DNA from: an uncultured Clostridia bacterium
GTDB lineage: Bacteria; Bacillota; Clostridia; TANB77; CAG-508
Assembly: GCA_910589185.1 (NCBI GenBank)
Contig: CAJUSU010000005.1
Location: 1 to 64,000 of the forward strand
Direction of reading: 5' to 3'
DNA length: 64,000 bases
Below, piece after piece: positions 9,093-18,089 of this stretch; position 1 is the first letter of the stretch; each line of letters opens with the position of its first letter. Below the pieces are notes generated by a model. That model saw only the letters and a list, made by a program, of their open reading frames with translations, searched no databases and was not told the origin of the DNA. The translations under genes and the position numbers were made by a program.

Positions 9093-9145
9093 AGTGGATT
9101 AGATGTTATTTAGATACAGTCGTATTACAAAAAAAGTAAAAATTT

Positions 9146-9170
9146 GTTCTATTTACTTGTATAATAGAAC
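9146..9170. promoter_or_regulatory. inverted repeat around a TATAAT box (possible operator)
   Basis: The perfect 8-bp arms GTTCTATT and AATAGAAC enclose nine bases and cover a TATAAT-like -10 sequence. It lies upstream of the small ORF at 9248. A repressor site is plausible, but this is inference only. Confidence 0.35.
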
Positions 9171-9247
9171 GATATGTTGTATAGTATATATTAACCTTTC
9201 GCTGTCAAAGGTAGTCTTTACATAAGGACGGAAAGGGGGCAAATGAG

Positions 9248-9358
9248 ATGACACATCCAGAACTTATTCTAAATTTAATTGAACAGTTATTAGCTGAAAA
9301 AGAAAAAAATGTCAAGCTTCAATTACAGTTAGAAGAATACAAAAAAGGTAAAGACTAA
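9248..9358 (+). CDS. small ORF, 36 residues
   Basis: ATG 9248 follows a GGAAAGGGGG stretch and encodes 36 residues: MTHPELILNLIEQLLAEKEK, then a charged amphipathic helix ending YKKGKD. The leader (9190-9235) can fold through CCTTTC and GGAAAGG arms. The sequence ACACATCCAGAAC at its start recurs at 9464, and a hairpin lies at 9430-9453. I do not recognise the peptide. It could be a real small protein or part of a small-RNA or type I toxin-antitoxin-like locus. Confidence 0.4.
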   Translation: MTHPELILNLIEQLLAEKEKNVKLQLQLEEYKKGKD

Positions 9359-9560
9359 ATGTGTCATACATAGTCGAAGTAGGAGAGATGTTGTGGCTCT
9401 TTCCTGCTTTTAATTTTTGCAATAAAAAAGTATGTGCATTGTGGTACACATACGCAAACAATATACACATCCAGAACTAAGGTACATTGCTTAATGTAAC
9501 TATATAATAGCATATTTATTTTTATATGTCAAATGTTTTTCAAGTTTTGAGATATACTTT

Positions 9561-10286
9561 TTAATGATAACTTTGTATATACAAAGTTTTGGCGATATAG
9601 GGAGTTACTTCATCGAAAGAATACCAACCAGAACTTTTACTATCATTTTCTCCACCGATTAGGATTAGAAACATAAACCATATCCTTATCATCAGTTGCT
9701 AGTAAAACTAAATAATGAGAAGCGGTAGTCCAACGATTATTATGGGGACTATTCCATACGCAAATTAAAATAGGTCTATTAGTTTTTAGATGTTCTTGCA
9801 ATTTTTCTTGGGATAAATGAATGCTATCATAGTAAAAATCTGTATTTCTAAGGTTAAATGTCTGTGATAATTCCTCTGAAAGCAAATCATAATTTAAGAC
9901 AGGATAGTATTTTTGTCTCAAATCTTCAGGAGTATAGTCTTGCCCATATCCACTTAAAATAATAGAAAGTGCAACAATACCACAACCATTTTCTGCCATA
10001 GTACCGCCCCAGTAGTTTTTACTGCTCCAAGAAGCATTTCCATTTTGTTTGTATTCTTTATAAGTTTTCTTGTTATCCTCCATGGTAGTAAAAGTAGTAA
10101 AGTAACCATCCACATTAGGTACTTTTTCTTGACCGATTCCAGAATAATTTTCATTTTTATCTATTTTAATGGTTTCGTAATTATAAAAGCACTAAAGAGA
10201 TTAGCAGTGAGTCTATCTCCGCCATGGTTGAAATATATAATTAGTCCAATCATCAATAAGAACAGTATAATCATTTTTTTCTTCAT
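9561..10286 (-). CDS. C39-like cysteine protease, needing two frame changes
   Basis: The start at 10284-10286 follows GGAGG and gives a signal anchor (MKKKMIILFLLMIGLIIYF). The catalytic domain has NGCGIVALSIILSGYG (Cys), SHYLVLLATDD (His) and VYVSNPNG, matching peptidase C39-type secreted proteases. Two frame changes are needed. First, near 10182 one T seems missing from a T-run, joining SAF to YNYETIK. Second, at the in-frame CGG (9655-9657) a +1 step turns NPNRWRK-stop into NPNGGENDSKSSGWYSFDEV and on to a stop at 9561, giving the family C-terminus. The second belongs to the CGG set described in the findings; the first may be an error or a mutation. Confidence 0.7.
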
Positions 10287-10448
10287 TTTAAAATAGCACC
10301 TCCTAAAAAGCTTGTCTATATTATATAAAATAAAGGAAAAAAGTGTTTTAAGAAGTCCTTAAAAAAAGCTTAAACTTTTCTTATGTTAAAGTTGCTAATT
10401 CTTGTTTTTTATGATAAGGTATTAAGAGAAAAAGGAGAGAAACGAAAG

Positions 10449-11699
10449 ATGGCAAGAAGTAGAAGAAATAAAAGAGTATTTAAAAGGATTGTAGAGGCAA
10501 TTAGTTGGAAAACTTTTTTTATTGTGACATCTATTTTGGCGGTAGTCATTGTGGTCTGCTTAGGAAGCAATGTATACCGAACGAATCAAGAAAAGAAGTT
10601 GTTAGCACAACAAAGGGAAGAACTAGACAAGCAAATTGAAGATATCTTTACAGATACTGTTCAAAATATTTCAGATGTGAATAGTAAAAAGAGAGATAGC
10701 ATTATTACTATTTCAGCAGTGGGGGATATCTTATGTGAAAATGAATTGATGGAAGATGCTAAGCAGGGGAAAACATATAATTTTAATCCCATGTTCCAAA
10801 ACATTACAGGTTTTCTAAAACGTAGTGATATTGTATTAGGAACAATGGAAACAAATTTTGTAGAGAAAGAGTATTCAGGGTTTGGATTACGCAACAGCCC
10901 AAAGGAATTTGCAGATGCAGTCAAAAATTCAGGTGTAAACCTAGTTAGTATTAGCACAAACCACAGCTTAGATTATGGAATTAGTGGACTAAAACAAACT
11001 AAAGAGTACTTACAAGATATAGGGTATGATACAGTAGGAGATAATTTAGGGGATAGTAGAGTAACTATTAAAACAATAAAAAACACAAAGATTGCCTTTT
11101 TATCTTATACTTGTGTAATGGAAAAGCAAGACAAGAAGAAAAAGAATGAGTTAGAAGCAGCAAACTTATACAGTGAAAAAATAGCAAAGGAAGACTTAGA
11201 CTATGCCAAAGAAAATGCAGATTTTACCTTTGTCATTATGCACTGGGGAGACGCTTACGCTACTAAACCAAACAAAGAACAAGAAAAAATAGCAGACTTT
11301 TTAATTGACAATGGCGCAAATGCTATTTTAGGAAATCACTCAGCAGCAATCCAACCAATGCAAGTAAGAAAAAATAAAGAAGGAGAGAATGTCTTTATTG
11401 CTTATTCTTTAGGAAACTATATTTGTGCGGATAATAATGATACGTCTAAGGTAGAACTCGTGTTAAATATAGAACTTCGCAAAAGTGGAGAAGATGGCAA
11501 AGTTACATTAAATAAAGTAGACTATACACCAATCTATATGTTAGACAATGGAAAAGATGCACAAAATCGCTATGAATTAATAGACATGAAAGGTGTTGCA
11601 AAAAGATATGCAAGTGGTGAAGAAACCAATATTAGTAAAGAGACTTACAACAAATTATTAGACGGTTTAAAACTATTGCAAAAGGTTATTGAGAAGTAG
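10449..11699 (+). CDS. CapA-family (PGA_cap) metallophosphatase-like protein
   Basis: 416 residues from ATG 10449, chosen because AAAGGAG precedes it. A basic start and one membrane segment (about residues 19-42) anchor it. The outer domain has the CapA pattern: ISAVGDILCENEL, LGTMETNFV, VSISTNHSLDYG, FVIMHWGD, GNHSAAIQP and AYSLGNYI. These are metal ligands of a calcineurin-like fold. CapA proteins are linked to poly-gamma-glutamate export or release, but most Clostridia homologues are uncharacterised. The stop codon lies inside the palindrome that follows. Confidence 0.82.
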   Translation: MARSRRNKRVFKRIVEAISWKTFFIVTSILAVVIVVCLGSNVYRTNQEKKLLAQQREELDKQIEDIFTDTVQNISDVNSKKRDSIITISAVGDILCENELMEDAKQGKTYNFNPMFQNITGFLKRSDIVLGTMETNFVEKEYSGFGLRNSPKEFADAVKNSGVNLVSISTNHSLDYGISGLKQTKEYLQDIGYDTVGDNLGDSRVTIKTIKNTKIAFLSYTCVMEKQDKKKKNELEAANLYSEKIAKEDLDYAKENADFTFVIMHWGDAYATKPNKEQEKIADFLIDNGANAILGNHSAAIQPMQVRKNKEGENVFIAYSLGNYICADNNDTSKVELVLNIELRKSGEDGKVTLNKVDYTPIYMLDNGKDAQNRYELIDMKGVAKRYASGEETNISKETYNKLLDGLKLLQKVIEK

Positions 11700-11780
11700 T
11701 GTCAGTTTGGGGACGTTAGTTTAACTGACATTTTGGAAAGGAGACAGATGTCAGTTAAACTAACGTCCCCAAACTGACAC
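11699..11780. repeat. 33-bp perfect palindromic element (GGGGACGT family)
   Basis: The left arm 11699-11731 and right arm 11748-11780 are perfect reverse complements, beginning GTGTCAGTTTGGGGACG. The 16-base spacer holds GGAAAGGAG. Related copies occur at 19092, 58756 and 62902, and partial ones elsewhere. It fits a REP- or MITE-like family. It could also end the CapA transcript. Confidence 0.85.
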
Positions 11781-11794
11781 GAAAGGAACTAAAA

Positions 11795-13105
11795 ATGAAA
11801 GTAGGATTTATTTCACTAGGGTGTAATAAAAATTTAGTGGATACAGAAAAGACAATAGCATTATTTAAAAATCATCAATATGAAATTGTAAATAGCGCAA
11901 AACAAGCAGAAATTATTGTGATTAATACCTGTGGGTTTATAGAATCAGCAAAACAAGAAGCGATTAATACGATTTTAGAAATGGCAGAGTATAAAAATCA
12001 GAATTGTAAATATTTAATTGCAATGGGGTGTTTAGTAGAAAGATACAAAGAGGAGTTAGAAAAGGAAATTCCGGAAGTAGATTTATATATTAAATATAGT
12101 GAATATGATAAGTTATGGAATAAAATAGAAGAGTTAATCGAAAACGAAGGGACAGAGCGAGAGGAAAGCTTTGACGAATTAACAGATAGGGTAATTACAA
12201 CAGGGGAGAATTATGCTTATTTAAAGATTGCAGATGGTTGTAGTAATTATTGTACTTATTGTGCTATTCCAAAAATTCGAGGACCTTTGAAAAGCAGAAA
12301 AATAGAGAGTATTATACAAGAGGCAAAGGATTTAGCACAAAAGGGTTACAAGGAGATTATTTTAACAGCGCAAGATACCACGAAATATGGAATAGATAAT
12401 TATGGAAAGCCAAGATTAGCTGAATTATTAGAAGAACTTTGTAAAATTCCTGAGATTAAGTGGATACGCTTTCTATATGCTTATCCAGAAACTATTACAG
12501 AGGAATTGATTGAGACGATAAAAAAGTATCCACAAATTTGTCCATATTTTGATATTCCAATTCAACATATTTCAGATACAGTTTTGAAAAGAATGAACCG
12601 TCATAGTAATGGGAAGACTATCCGAAGCTTAATTACAAAACTAAGAAAGGAACTTCCAAATTGTATTTTGAGAACCACTGTTATGGTAGGATTTCCTGAG
12701 GAGACAGAAGAAGAATTCCAAGAATTATATGACTTTCTAAAAGAAGCAAGATTTGACAAACTAGGAGCCTTTGCATATTCTAAAGAAGAGGGAACGCCAG
12801 CAGAAAAAATGCCAAACCAAGTTCATTCTCAAACAAAGAAAAGTAGATATCATAAAATTATGAGCCTGCAACAAGAAATTTCTGAGGAAAATCTAAAGCA
12901 AAAAGTAGGAAAAAGCTATGAAGTAATGATAGAAGGCATGACTAAAAATGGAAAGTACTATGTAGGTAGAAGCTATATGGATACTCCTGAAATTGATGGA
13001 GTGATTTATATTCCTAATACAAAGAGGTTACAAACTGGTGAGTTTGTAACCTGTAAGATAACAGATATTAAAGAATATGATTTGATAGGAGAAATCTTAG
13101 AGTAA
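11795..13105 (+). CDS. rimO: ribosomal protein S12 methylthiotransferase RimO
   Basis: 436 residues with the methylthiotransferase N-terminal domain (SLGCNKNLVDTE, NTCGFIESAKQEAI, AMGCLVERY), giving three cluster cysteines. The radical SAM core contains ADGCSNYCTYCAIPKIRG (CxxxCxxC). A TRAM domain follows (about residues 370-436). RimO adds a methylthio group to Asp of ribosomal protein S12. The NKNLVDTE motif separates RimO from MiaB. Ribosome site AAAGGA. It ends at 13105, directly against the convergent gene. Confidence 0.93.
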   Translation: MKVGFISLGCNKNLVDTEKTIALFKNHQYEIVNSAKQAEIIVINTCGFIESAKQEAINTILEMAEYKNQNCKYLIAMGCLVERYKEELEKEIPEVDLYIKYSEYDKLWNKIEELIENEGTEREESFDELTDRVITTGENYAYLKIADGCSNYCTYCAIPKIRGPLKSRKIESIIQEAKDLAQKGYKEIILTAQDTTKYGIDNYGKPRLAELLEELCKIPEIKWIRFLYAYPETITEELIETIKKYPQICPYFDIPIQHISDTVLKRMNRHSNGKTIRSLITKLRKELPNCILRTTVMVGFPEETEEEFQELYDFLKEARFDKLGAFAYSKEEGTPAEKMPNQVHSQTKKSRYHKIMSLQQEISEENLKQKVGKSYEVMIEGMTKNGKYYVGRSYMDTPEIDGVIYIPNTKRLQTGEFVTCKITDIKEYDLIGEILE

Positions 13106-13861
13106 TTATGGATTCTCTACATAAAAGTAGGCATCTGTAAGAAAATTCTCTTCCATATAACTTCCTAAATAGATAGTTTCTCCAGTTTCTTTGTTTTCAA
13201 AAGGGAGTGAAACTTCAATAGGGTAAGTAAATTCTTGCCCGGAGGTTTCTATTAAATGGATAGTAAATGACACAGTATTTTTTAAGGAGGAAAGGGTAAC
13301 TTTTCCTCTTTTTAGTAGGCTTCCATCAAACACAAGAGGATTTTCAATATCTGTAATGACACAGTTCTCTTTGAAATTCTGATTAAGGTAACGAAGTGTA
13401 ATAGGGGAAGAATTGCCAAAGTCAATTCTTTCACTAGTAGTTACTTCTATGTTATTAGTAGGTGTTTTTCCAAAATCTTCAATTGGTAAATTGATTAAAT
13501 GATAAGTATTTCCCTCTGTGTTAGAGTAAGAAATATTGTCAATATAAATAGTACTAATATTAGGTTGTGAATTAAGGTAGATAGCAATATCTGTATATTG
13601 GCTTAAATTTAAGTCCCATCTGGCTTGCGTTTCTTCCTTGTTTATCCCATAAGCACTGCTATAACAAACTACTTTTTCAATTGAATAATCAGTAGTAGTT
13701 TTTAATTCTGAATGATGCTCTTGTGAAGATTGATTCTTTGGGCGTAAGAAAAGAAAAGCAATGGCAGACAAAATAAGGATTAAAAGAATGATAAGGAATA
13801 ACATTCCTTTTGTTTTGAAAAAGTTGGCTTTGGAATTATTTACATTATCTTTTGTTTCCAT
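13106..13861 (-). CDS. hypothetical membrane-anchored protein
   Basis: A 251-residue protein: a cytosolic start, a membrane segment at about residues 19-39 (MLFLIILLILILSAIAFLFL), then an outer domain that looks beta-rich. No family recognised. It converges with rimO with no gap. Confidence 0.6.
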   Translation of the reverse strand: METKDNVNNSKANFFKTKGMLFLIILLILILSAIAFLFLRPKNQSSQEHHSELKTTTDYSIEKVVCYSSAYGINKEETQARWDLNLSQYTDIAIYLNSQPNISTIYIDNISYSNTEGNTYHLINLPIEDFGKTPTNNIEVTTSERIDFGNSSPITLRYLNQNFKENCVITDIENPLVFDGSLLKRGKVTLSSLKNTVSFTIHLIETSGQEFTYPIEVSLPFENKETGETIYLGSYMEENFLTDAYFYVENP

Positions 13862-13969
13862 AGTATTTATCCTTCTTTCAGGGTAACATTTTCAATTAAG
13901 ATATCATAAAATACAACAAAAAGCAATAAGATAGTTGCAACCAAATAAAAGATATGATAAGATAATAAT

Positions 13970-14185
13970 AGAAATTAAATAGATATTATTTTTCCCTGCA
14001 TAGTGCGTGTAGACTGGAATTTTAGAACCAACAAATGATTAAAGGGAGTCCGCCTTTGAATGTGGCGTGTATGCTTACACCAATAGTTAGTAGTAAGAAA
14101 CCCATGAGCATTCAACAAGACACCCACCTGTGAAAGCAGGCTCTTAAAATTTCATTCACCTTACGGCTAAAGCGGGGCTTTTTGT
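13970..14185 (+). ncRNA. ssrS: probable 6S RNA
   Basis: About 190-215 bases without an ORF. CCCTGC (13994) pairs with GCGGGG (14172) as a closing stem. Internal strings resemble known 6S RNA: GAATGTGGCG (about 14058), CTTAAAA and CATTCACCTT near the 3' end, followed by a T-run (14179-14183). TTGCAA (13935) and TAAGAT (13958), 17 apart, could be the promoter. 6S RNA mimics an open promoter and binds sigma-A polymerase. This comes from remembered motifs and length only; a covariance search would settle it. Confidence 0.55.
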
Positions 14186-14238
14186 ACCTAAACTTAATTA
14201 TAGCATTAGCAATAATTTTGAGTAAGAGCGAATAAACC

Positions 14239-14324
14239 AAAAAAAGACACATCTGTAAACTTTCCCGAGTTAGATGTGTCAAAACTTAATTCGGCAAACC
14301 ACGTTTGTGGTTTCTCCATTTCCT
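14239..14324 (-). ncRNA. candidate small RNA with its own promoter and terminator
   Basis: On the minus strand a consensus promoter (TTGACA 14359-14354, 17 bases, TATAAT 14336-14331) is followed by a transcript of about 85 bases. It has a hairpin AAACCAC/GTGGTTT (14296-14313) and then a terminator stem GACACATCT/AGATGTGTC with seven T. No ORF of useful length is present. It sits between the probable 6S RNA and prmC. I do not recognise a family. Confidence 0.5.
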
Positions 14325-14330
14325 ATCTTT

Positions 14331-14359
14331 ATTATACACAGATTTGTTGTTATTGTCAA
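14331..14359 (-). promoter_or_regulatory. consensus sigma-A promoter on the minus strand
   Basis: Read on the minus strand, TTGACA and TATAAT both match consensus exactly with a 17-base spacer. The nearest downstream product is the candidate small RNA. Confidence 0.7.
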
Positions 14360-14456
14360 CAAAAAACAATTCTAAGAACAAAATATAAAGCAGATAATTA
14401 GTTGATAATTGTCTGCTTTTATGATAGTATGTTAACAAAAATAAAGGATACCAGTA

Positions 14457-15365
14457 ATGAACCAAAGTCAGTTATTAAAATTAGGAAAAGAAAAATTAAA
14501 AAAAGAAGACATAGAAGAAGATAAAGCAAAAAGGTTATTAGAATTTGTATTACAGCAATCAAGAGAAGAGATGATTAGAAATTCTTTAGAAGAGGTTTCA
14601 GAAGAGAAACAAAAAGAGTATGAAGAAAAACTACAAGAAATAATACAAGGAAAGCCTTTGCAATATATAACACATCTACAAGAATTTATGGGATTAGACT
14701 TTTATGTAGATGAAAATGTTTTAATTCCTCAACCAGATACTGAAATTCTAGTAGAACAAGTAATAGAGAAGATACAAAGCATAGAAGATGCCAAAATTCA
14801 GATATTGGATTTGTGTACAGGAAGCGGAGCAATTGCTGTATCCATTGCAAAACAATTACAGGGAATAGCACAAAGTAAAAAAAGGCAATTTAGAGAAAAG
14901 GAATATCAAATTATTGCAACAGACATTAGTGAAAAAGCATTAGAAGTAGCACAAAAAAACGCAACTCAAAATCAAGTGAAAATTCAGTTTTTACAATCTG
15001 ATATGTTCCATAAATTAGAAGGAATGGAATTTGATATGATTGTATCTAACCCGCCATATATAGCAACAAAAGTAATTGAAACTTTAAGTCAGGAAGTAAG
15101 AAGAGAGCCTAGAATAGCTTTAGATGGCGGAGAAGATGGTTTGGAGTTTTATAGGAAGATTTTAGAAAATTCAAAGGAATATCTCAAAAAAGAAGGATAT
15201 GTTCTCTTAGAAATTGGATATGACCAAGGAGAAAAAATGAGAATGCTATGGCAAGAGTTGAAAGAGAATTGTCAGTTAAAGTTAATAACAAAGGAGCCTA
15301 TTAGAGATTTAGGAAATAATGACCGTGTTATGATATTCCAAAAAGTAGCAAAAGAAGGTGAATAG
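14457..15365 (+). CDS. prmC: peptide chain release factor N5-glutamine methyltransferase
   Basis: 302 residues. The N-terminal helical domain includes GKPLQYITHLQEFMGLDFYV and VLIPQPDTEILVEQV. The SAM-binding Rossmann domain has LDLCTGSGAIAVSIA and the catalytic NPPY in IVSNPPYIATKV. PrmC methylates the Gln of the GGQ motif in RF1 and RF2. The start lies 4 bases from CCAG with no strong ribosome site. It is followed at once by whiA and hemW, in a likely operon. Confidence 0.92.
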   Translation: MNQSQLLKLGKEKLKKEDIEEDKAKRLLEFVLQQSREEMIRNSLEEVSEEKQKEYEEKLQEIIQGKPLQYITHLQEFMGLDFYVDENVLIPQPDTEILVEQVIEKIQSIEDAKIQILDLCTGSGAIAVSIAKQLQGIAQSKKRQFREKEYQIIATDISEKALEVAQKNATQNQVKIQFLQSDMFHKLEGMEFDMIVSNPPYIATKVIETLSQEVRREPRIALDGGEDGLEFYRKILENSKEYLKKEGYVLLEIGYDQGEKMRMLWQELKENCQLKLITKEPIRDLGNNDRVMIFQKVAKEGE

Positions 15366-16262
15366 ATGTCATTTGCAGGTGAAGTAAAAGAAGAATTGAA
15401 TAAGCTAACTAATTTAGCCAATAAGGAAGCTGTTAAATATGAATTTTTAGGCTATTTGATGACAAACCATATGATAATAGAGAAAAATAAAATGAAGTTT
15501 TCGACAGAAAATGAGTATAACATCAATCGCTTTAGTAAGTTGTTAAATAACTTACAACAAACAAAATATGAAATTCAAATTGTAGGAAAGACATTTTCTA
15601 TTACGACACCAATACCAGAACTAGAAGAGATACAAGAGAACTTTATACTAGATTTAGAGAAAATAAGAAAGCAAGCAGAGAAACAAGAAGTATTACAAAA
15701 AGCATTGATAAGAGGGTGCTTTTTAGGAAGTGGCTCTATTAGTAATCCAAAACAAAGTTATCATTTAGAAGTGCTATTTTCTCGAAAAGCATATGCAGAT
15801 TTTATACAAGAGCTATTACAAACTTATCAAATTGTGGTAAAACAAGTTATAAAAAATCAAAGCAATGGAATTTATGCGAAAGATGGAGAAGAGATTTCAA
15901 AGTTTTTGGCTTTTATTGGTGCAAATCATTCTGTGTTGCAATTTGAGGAAATTAGAGTGTACCGTGAAATTCGAGGAAATGTAAATCGAAAGGTGAATTG
16001 TGAAACAGCGAATTTGAATAAAACGGTGGAATCAGCACTAAAGCAAATACAGGCAATAGAATACTTAAAGAAAAAGGGGAAATTAGAAGAATTATCAGAA
16101 GGATTACAAGAAATTGCGCAGCTTAGAATTTCACATCCAGAAGCTTCATTGATAGAACTAGGAAATCTATTAAAAATGCCAATTGGAAAATCGGGGGTTA
16201 ACCATAGATTAAAAGCTATTGAGAAAATGGCTGAGGAATTACTTACCAAAGAGAAAAACTAA
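15366..16262 (+). CDS. whiA: WhiA-like sporulation/cell-division regulator
   Basis: 298 residues. The N-terminus MSFAGEVKEELNKL is the WhiA start, followed by degenerate LAGLIDADG-type domains (GCFLGSGSISNPKQSYHLEV). The C-terminal helix-turn-helix domain has LAQLRISHPEASLIELG-like spacing and KSGVNHRLKAIEKMAEEL. WhiA is a conserved Gram-positive DNA-binding protein linked to division and chromosome segregation. It starts directly after the prmC stop. Confidence 0.92.
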   Translation: MSFAGEVKEELNKLTNLANKEAVKYEFLGYLMTNHMIIEKNKMKFSTENEYNINRFSKLLNNLQQTKYEIQIVGKTFSITTPIPELEEIQENFILDLEKIRKQAEKQEVLQKALIRGCFLGSGSISNPKQSYHLEVLFSRKAYADFIQELLQTYQIVVKQVIKNQSNGIYAKDGEEISKFLAFIGANHSVLQFEEIRVYREIRGNVNRKVNCETANLNKTVESALKQIQAIEYLKKKGKLEELSEGLQEIAQLRISHPEASLIELGNLLKMPIGKSGVNHRLKAIEKMAEELLTKEKN

Positions 16263-16308
16263 AAGTTGATAGAGAAAGATAGAGCAATAGAAAGGTAAGG
16301 ACATAGAG

Positions 16309-17475
16309 ATGAAAGAAATAGGAATTTATATCCACATACCATTTTGTAAGAAGAAATGTCATTATTGTGACTTTTGTTCTTATGAAGGAAAAGACAGTTA
16401 TATTCCAAGATATATGAAATGTTTAAAACAAGAAATGGAAGAAGTGGGGCAAGCTAATAAGCAAGATGCAATAGAAGGAAAGGACAAGCCCTTTTTAGTA
16501 AAAACGATTTATATAGGAGGAGGAACTCCGTCGTTATTAGATAGTAAATATATTGTTGAAATCATGCAAACAATTCAAGAAAATTTTGAAGTGGCAAAAG
16601 ATGCAGAAATTACAATAGAAGCCAATCCGGGAACAGTCACACTCGAAAAACTACAAGCCTATTTTGGCAGTGGAATCAATCGCATTAGCATTGGCTTACA
16701 GTCCACTTATGATACTTTATTAAAGCAATTAGGAAGAATACATACTTATCAAGAATTTTTAGATACTTATTATTTGGCAAGGCAAGTAGGGTTTGAAAAC
16801 ATCAATGTTGATTTGATGTTAGGGCTACCAAATCAAACGGTTCAAGAAATTCAAAATTCAGTGGAAGAAGTAATTGGTTTAGAGCCAGAACACATTTCTC
16901 TATACTCTTTAATCGTAGAAGAAGGAACAAAGTTAGAAAAGCAAATACAAAATGGAGAATTGACTTTGCCAGAGGAAACAGTAGAAAGAGAAATGTATTG
17001 GAGAACAAAGCAATTATTAGAAGAAAGTAGATACATTCATTATGAAATTTCAAACTTTGCAAAAGAGGGATATCAGTCAAAACATAATAGTGACTGTTGG
17101 GAACAAAAGGAATATATAGGGTTTGGTGCGGGTGCTCATTCCTATACAAACAGAATTCGCTATTCTAATAGAGAAGAGATTGAAGAATATATTAAAAATT
17201 ATGAAGAAGGAAGAATAGAAAATAATTTTGTTTTTCACGAAAAGCAGAATCAAGAAGCGGTGCAAAAGGAGTTCATGTTATTAGGTCTTAGAAAAATAGA
17301 AGGAGTTAGTATACAAGAATTTAAAAGTAGATTTGTTGCAAATCCTATTTATTTATATCATGAACAGCTAGAAAAATTAACAAAAGAAGACTTAGTAAAA
17401 ATAGATGGAAACAATATTAAACTAACGAAAAAAGGAATTGACCTAGCAAACTTGGTATGGGAGGAGTTTGTATAA
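16309..17475 (+). CDS. hemW: HemW-like radical SAM protein
   Basis: 388 residues. The cluster motif IPFCKKKCHYCDFCSY (CxxxCxxC plus a fourth Cys) and GGGTPSLL, EANPGTV and RISIGLQS are HemW/coproporphyrinogen III dehydrogenase-like. The C-terminal HemN domain follows. HemW proteins are haem chaperones; true HemN would differ. Its place after prmC and whiA, just before the hrcA operon, is typical of Firmicutes. Confidence 0.9.
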   Translation: MKEIGIYIHIPFCKKKCHYCDFCSYEGKDSYIPRYMKCLKQEMEEVGQANKQDAIEGKDKPFLVKTIYIGGGTPSLLDSKYIVEIMQTIQENFEVAKDAEITIEANPGTVTLEKLQAYFGSGINRISIGLQSTYDTLLKQLGRIHTYQEFLDTYYLARQVGFENINVDLMLGLPNQTVQEIQNSVEEVIGLEPEHISLYSLIVEEGTKLEKQIQNGELTLPEETVEREMYWRTKQLLEESRYIHYEISNFAKEGYQSKHNSDCWEQKEYIGFGAGAHSYTNRIRYSNREEIEEYIKNYEEGRIENNFVFHEKQNQEAVQKEFMLLGLRKIEGVSIQEFKSRFVANPIYLYHEQLEKLTKEDLVKIDGNNIKLTKKGIDLANLVWEEFV

Positions 17476-17565
17476 ATTTAGAAAAAGCACTTGTAATATT
17501 TAGCAAATTTATGTATAATAAAATTGCTCTAAGCATAAGAATAAAATAAAGAAAATATTGGAGGA

Positions 17566-17889
17566 ATGAAAATGGAAGAAAATAATAACCCAATTCAAGA
17601 ATCAGGAGTAAAAACAGAGGAGTATACAGCACAAACAACACAAAATGTAGGAACAAGAAAACAAAATTCTATGGCTTTAACAAGCTTTATCCTTTCATTA
17701 GTTGGACTTATTGTAGCAGGATTACCTTGTGGAATTGTTGCTATTATTACAGGTATTATAGGACTTGTTAAATTTGACGCTACAAAGGAAAAAGGAAAAG
17801 GATTTGCTATTGCTGGTTTAATAGTAGGTGTTATTGATGTAGTAGCAGTTATTATTAGTACTATTGCAAGAGTAGCAGCTTTAGTATAG
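17566..17889 (+). CDS. DUF4190-type small membrane protein
   Basis: A 107-residue protein: a polar N-terminus of about 35 residues, then two hydrophobic helices separated by a loop (ALTSFILSLVGLIVAGLPCG and GFAIAGLIVGVIDVVAVIIS), as in DUF4190 proteins. Role unknown. Ribosome site GGAGG. A terminator follows. Confidence 0.75.
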   Translation: MKMEENNNPIQESGVKTEEYTAQTTQNVGTRKQNSMALTSFILSLVGLIVAGLPCGIVAIITGIIGLVKFDATKEKGKGFAIAGLIVGVIDVVAVIISTIARVAALV

Positions 17890-17907
17890 AAGACAATGAA
17901 AATAGAA

Positions 17908-17941
17908 GGATTGGTTTAAAGAAATAAACCAATCTTTTTTT
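17908..17941 (+). terminator. rho-independent terminator
   Basis: The stem GATTGGTTT/AAACCAATC (17909-17917 with 17925-17933) is followed by eight T. Confidence 0.85.
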
Positions 17942-17982
17942 GTGCGTTCACAAAAAATTCATAGTTTTTTTAGCAATTGATA

Positions 17983-18009
17983 TTGACAACTGCTAAAATT
18001 GGATATAAT
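17983..18009 (+). promoter_or_regulatory. promoter of the heat-shock operon
   Basis: TTGACA (17983-17988) and TATAAT (18004-18009) lie 15 bases apart, a short spacer, immediately upstream of the CIRCE operator. Confidence 0.65.
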
Positions 18010-18020
18010 ATATAGAAAGT

Positions 18021-18047
18021 TTAGCAGTCAGAAAGAAAGAGTGCTAA
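18021..18047 (+). promoter_or_regulatory. CIRCE operator (HrcA binding site)
   Basis: TTAGCAGTC, nine bases, GAGTGCTAA. This matches the CIRCE consensus TTAGCACTC-N9-GAGTGCTAA with one difference in the left arm. It lies just after the -10 box, so bound HrcA would block hrcA-grpE-dnaK-dnaJ. Confidence 0.92.
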
Positions 18048-18089
18048 TTAGGAGATAGTTTTCAAGTATCCCTAAGGAAAGGGGGAACA

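Noticed and set aside
9954..10296. Short ORFs overlapping the C39-like gene on both strands
   Set aside because: They are shadows in other frames with no ribosome site or homology.
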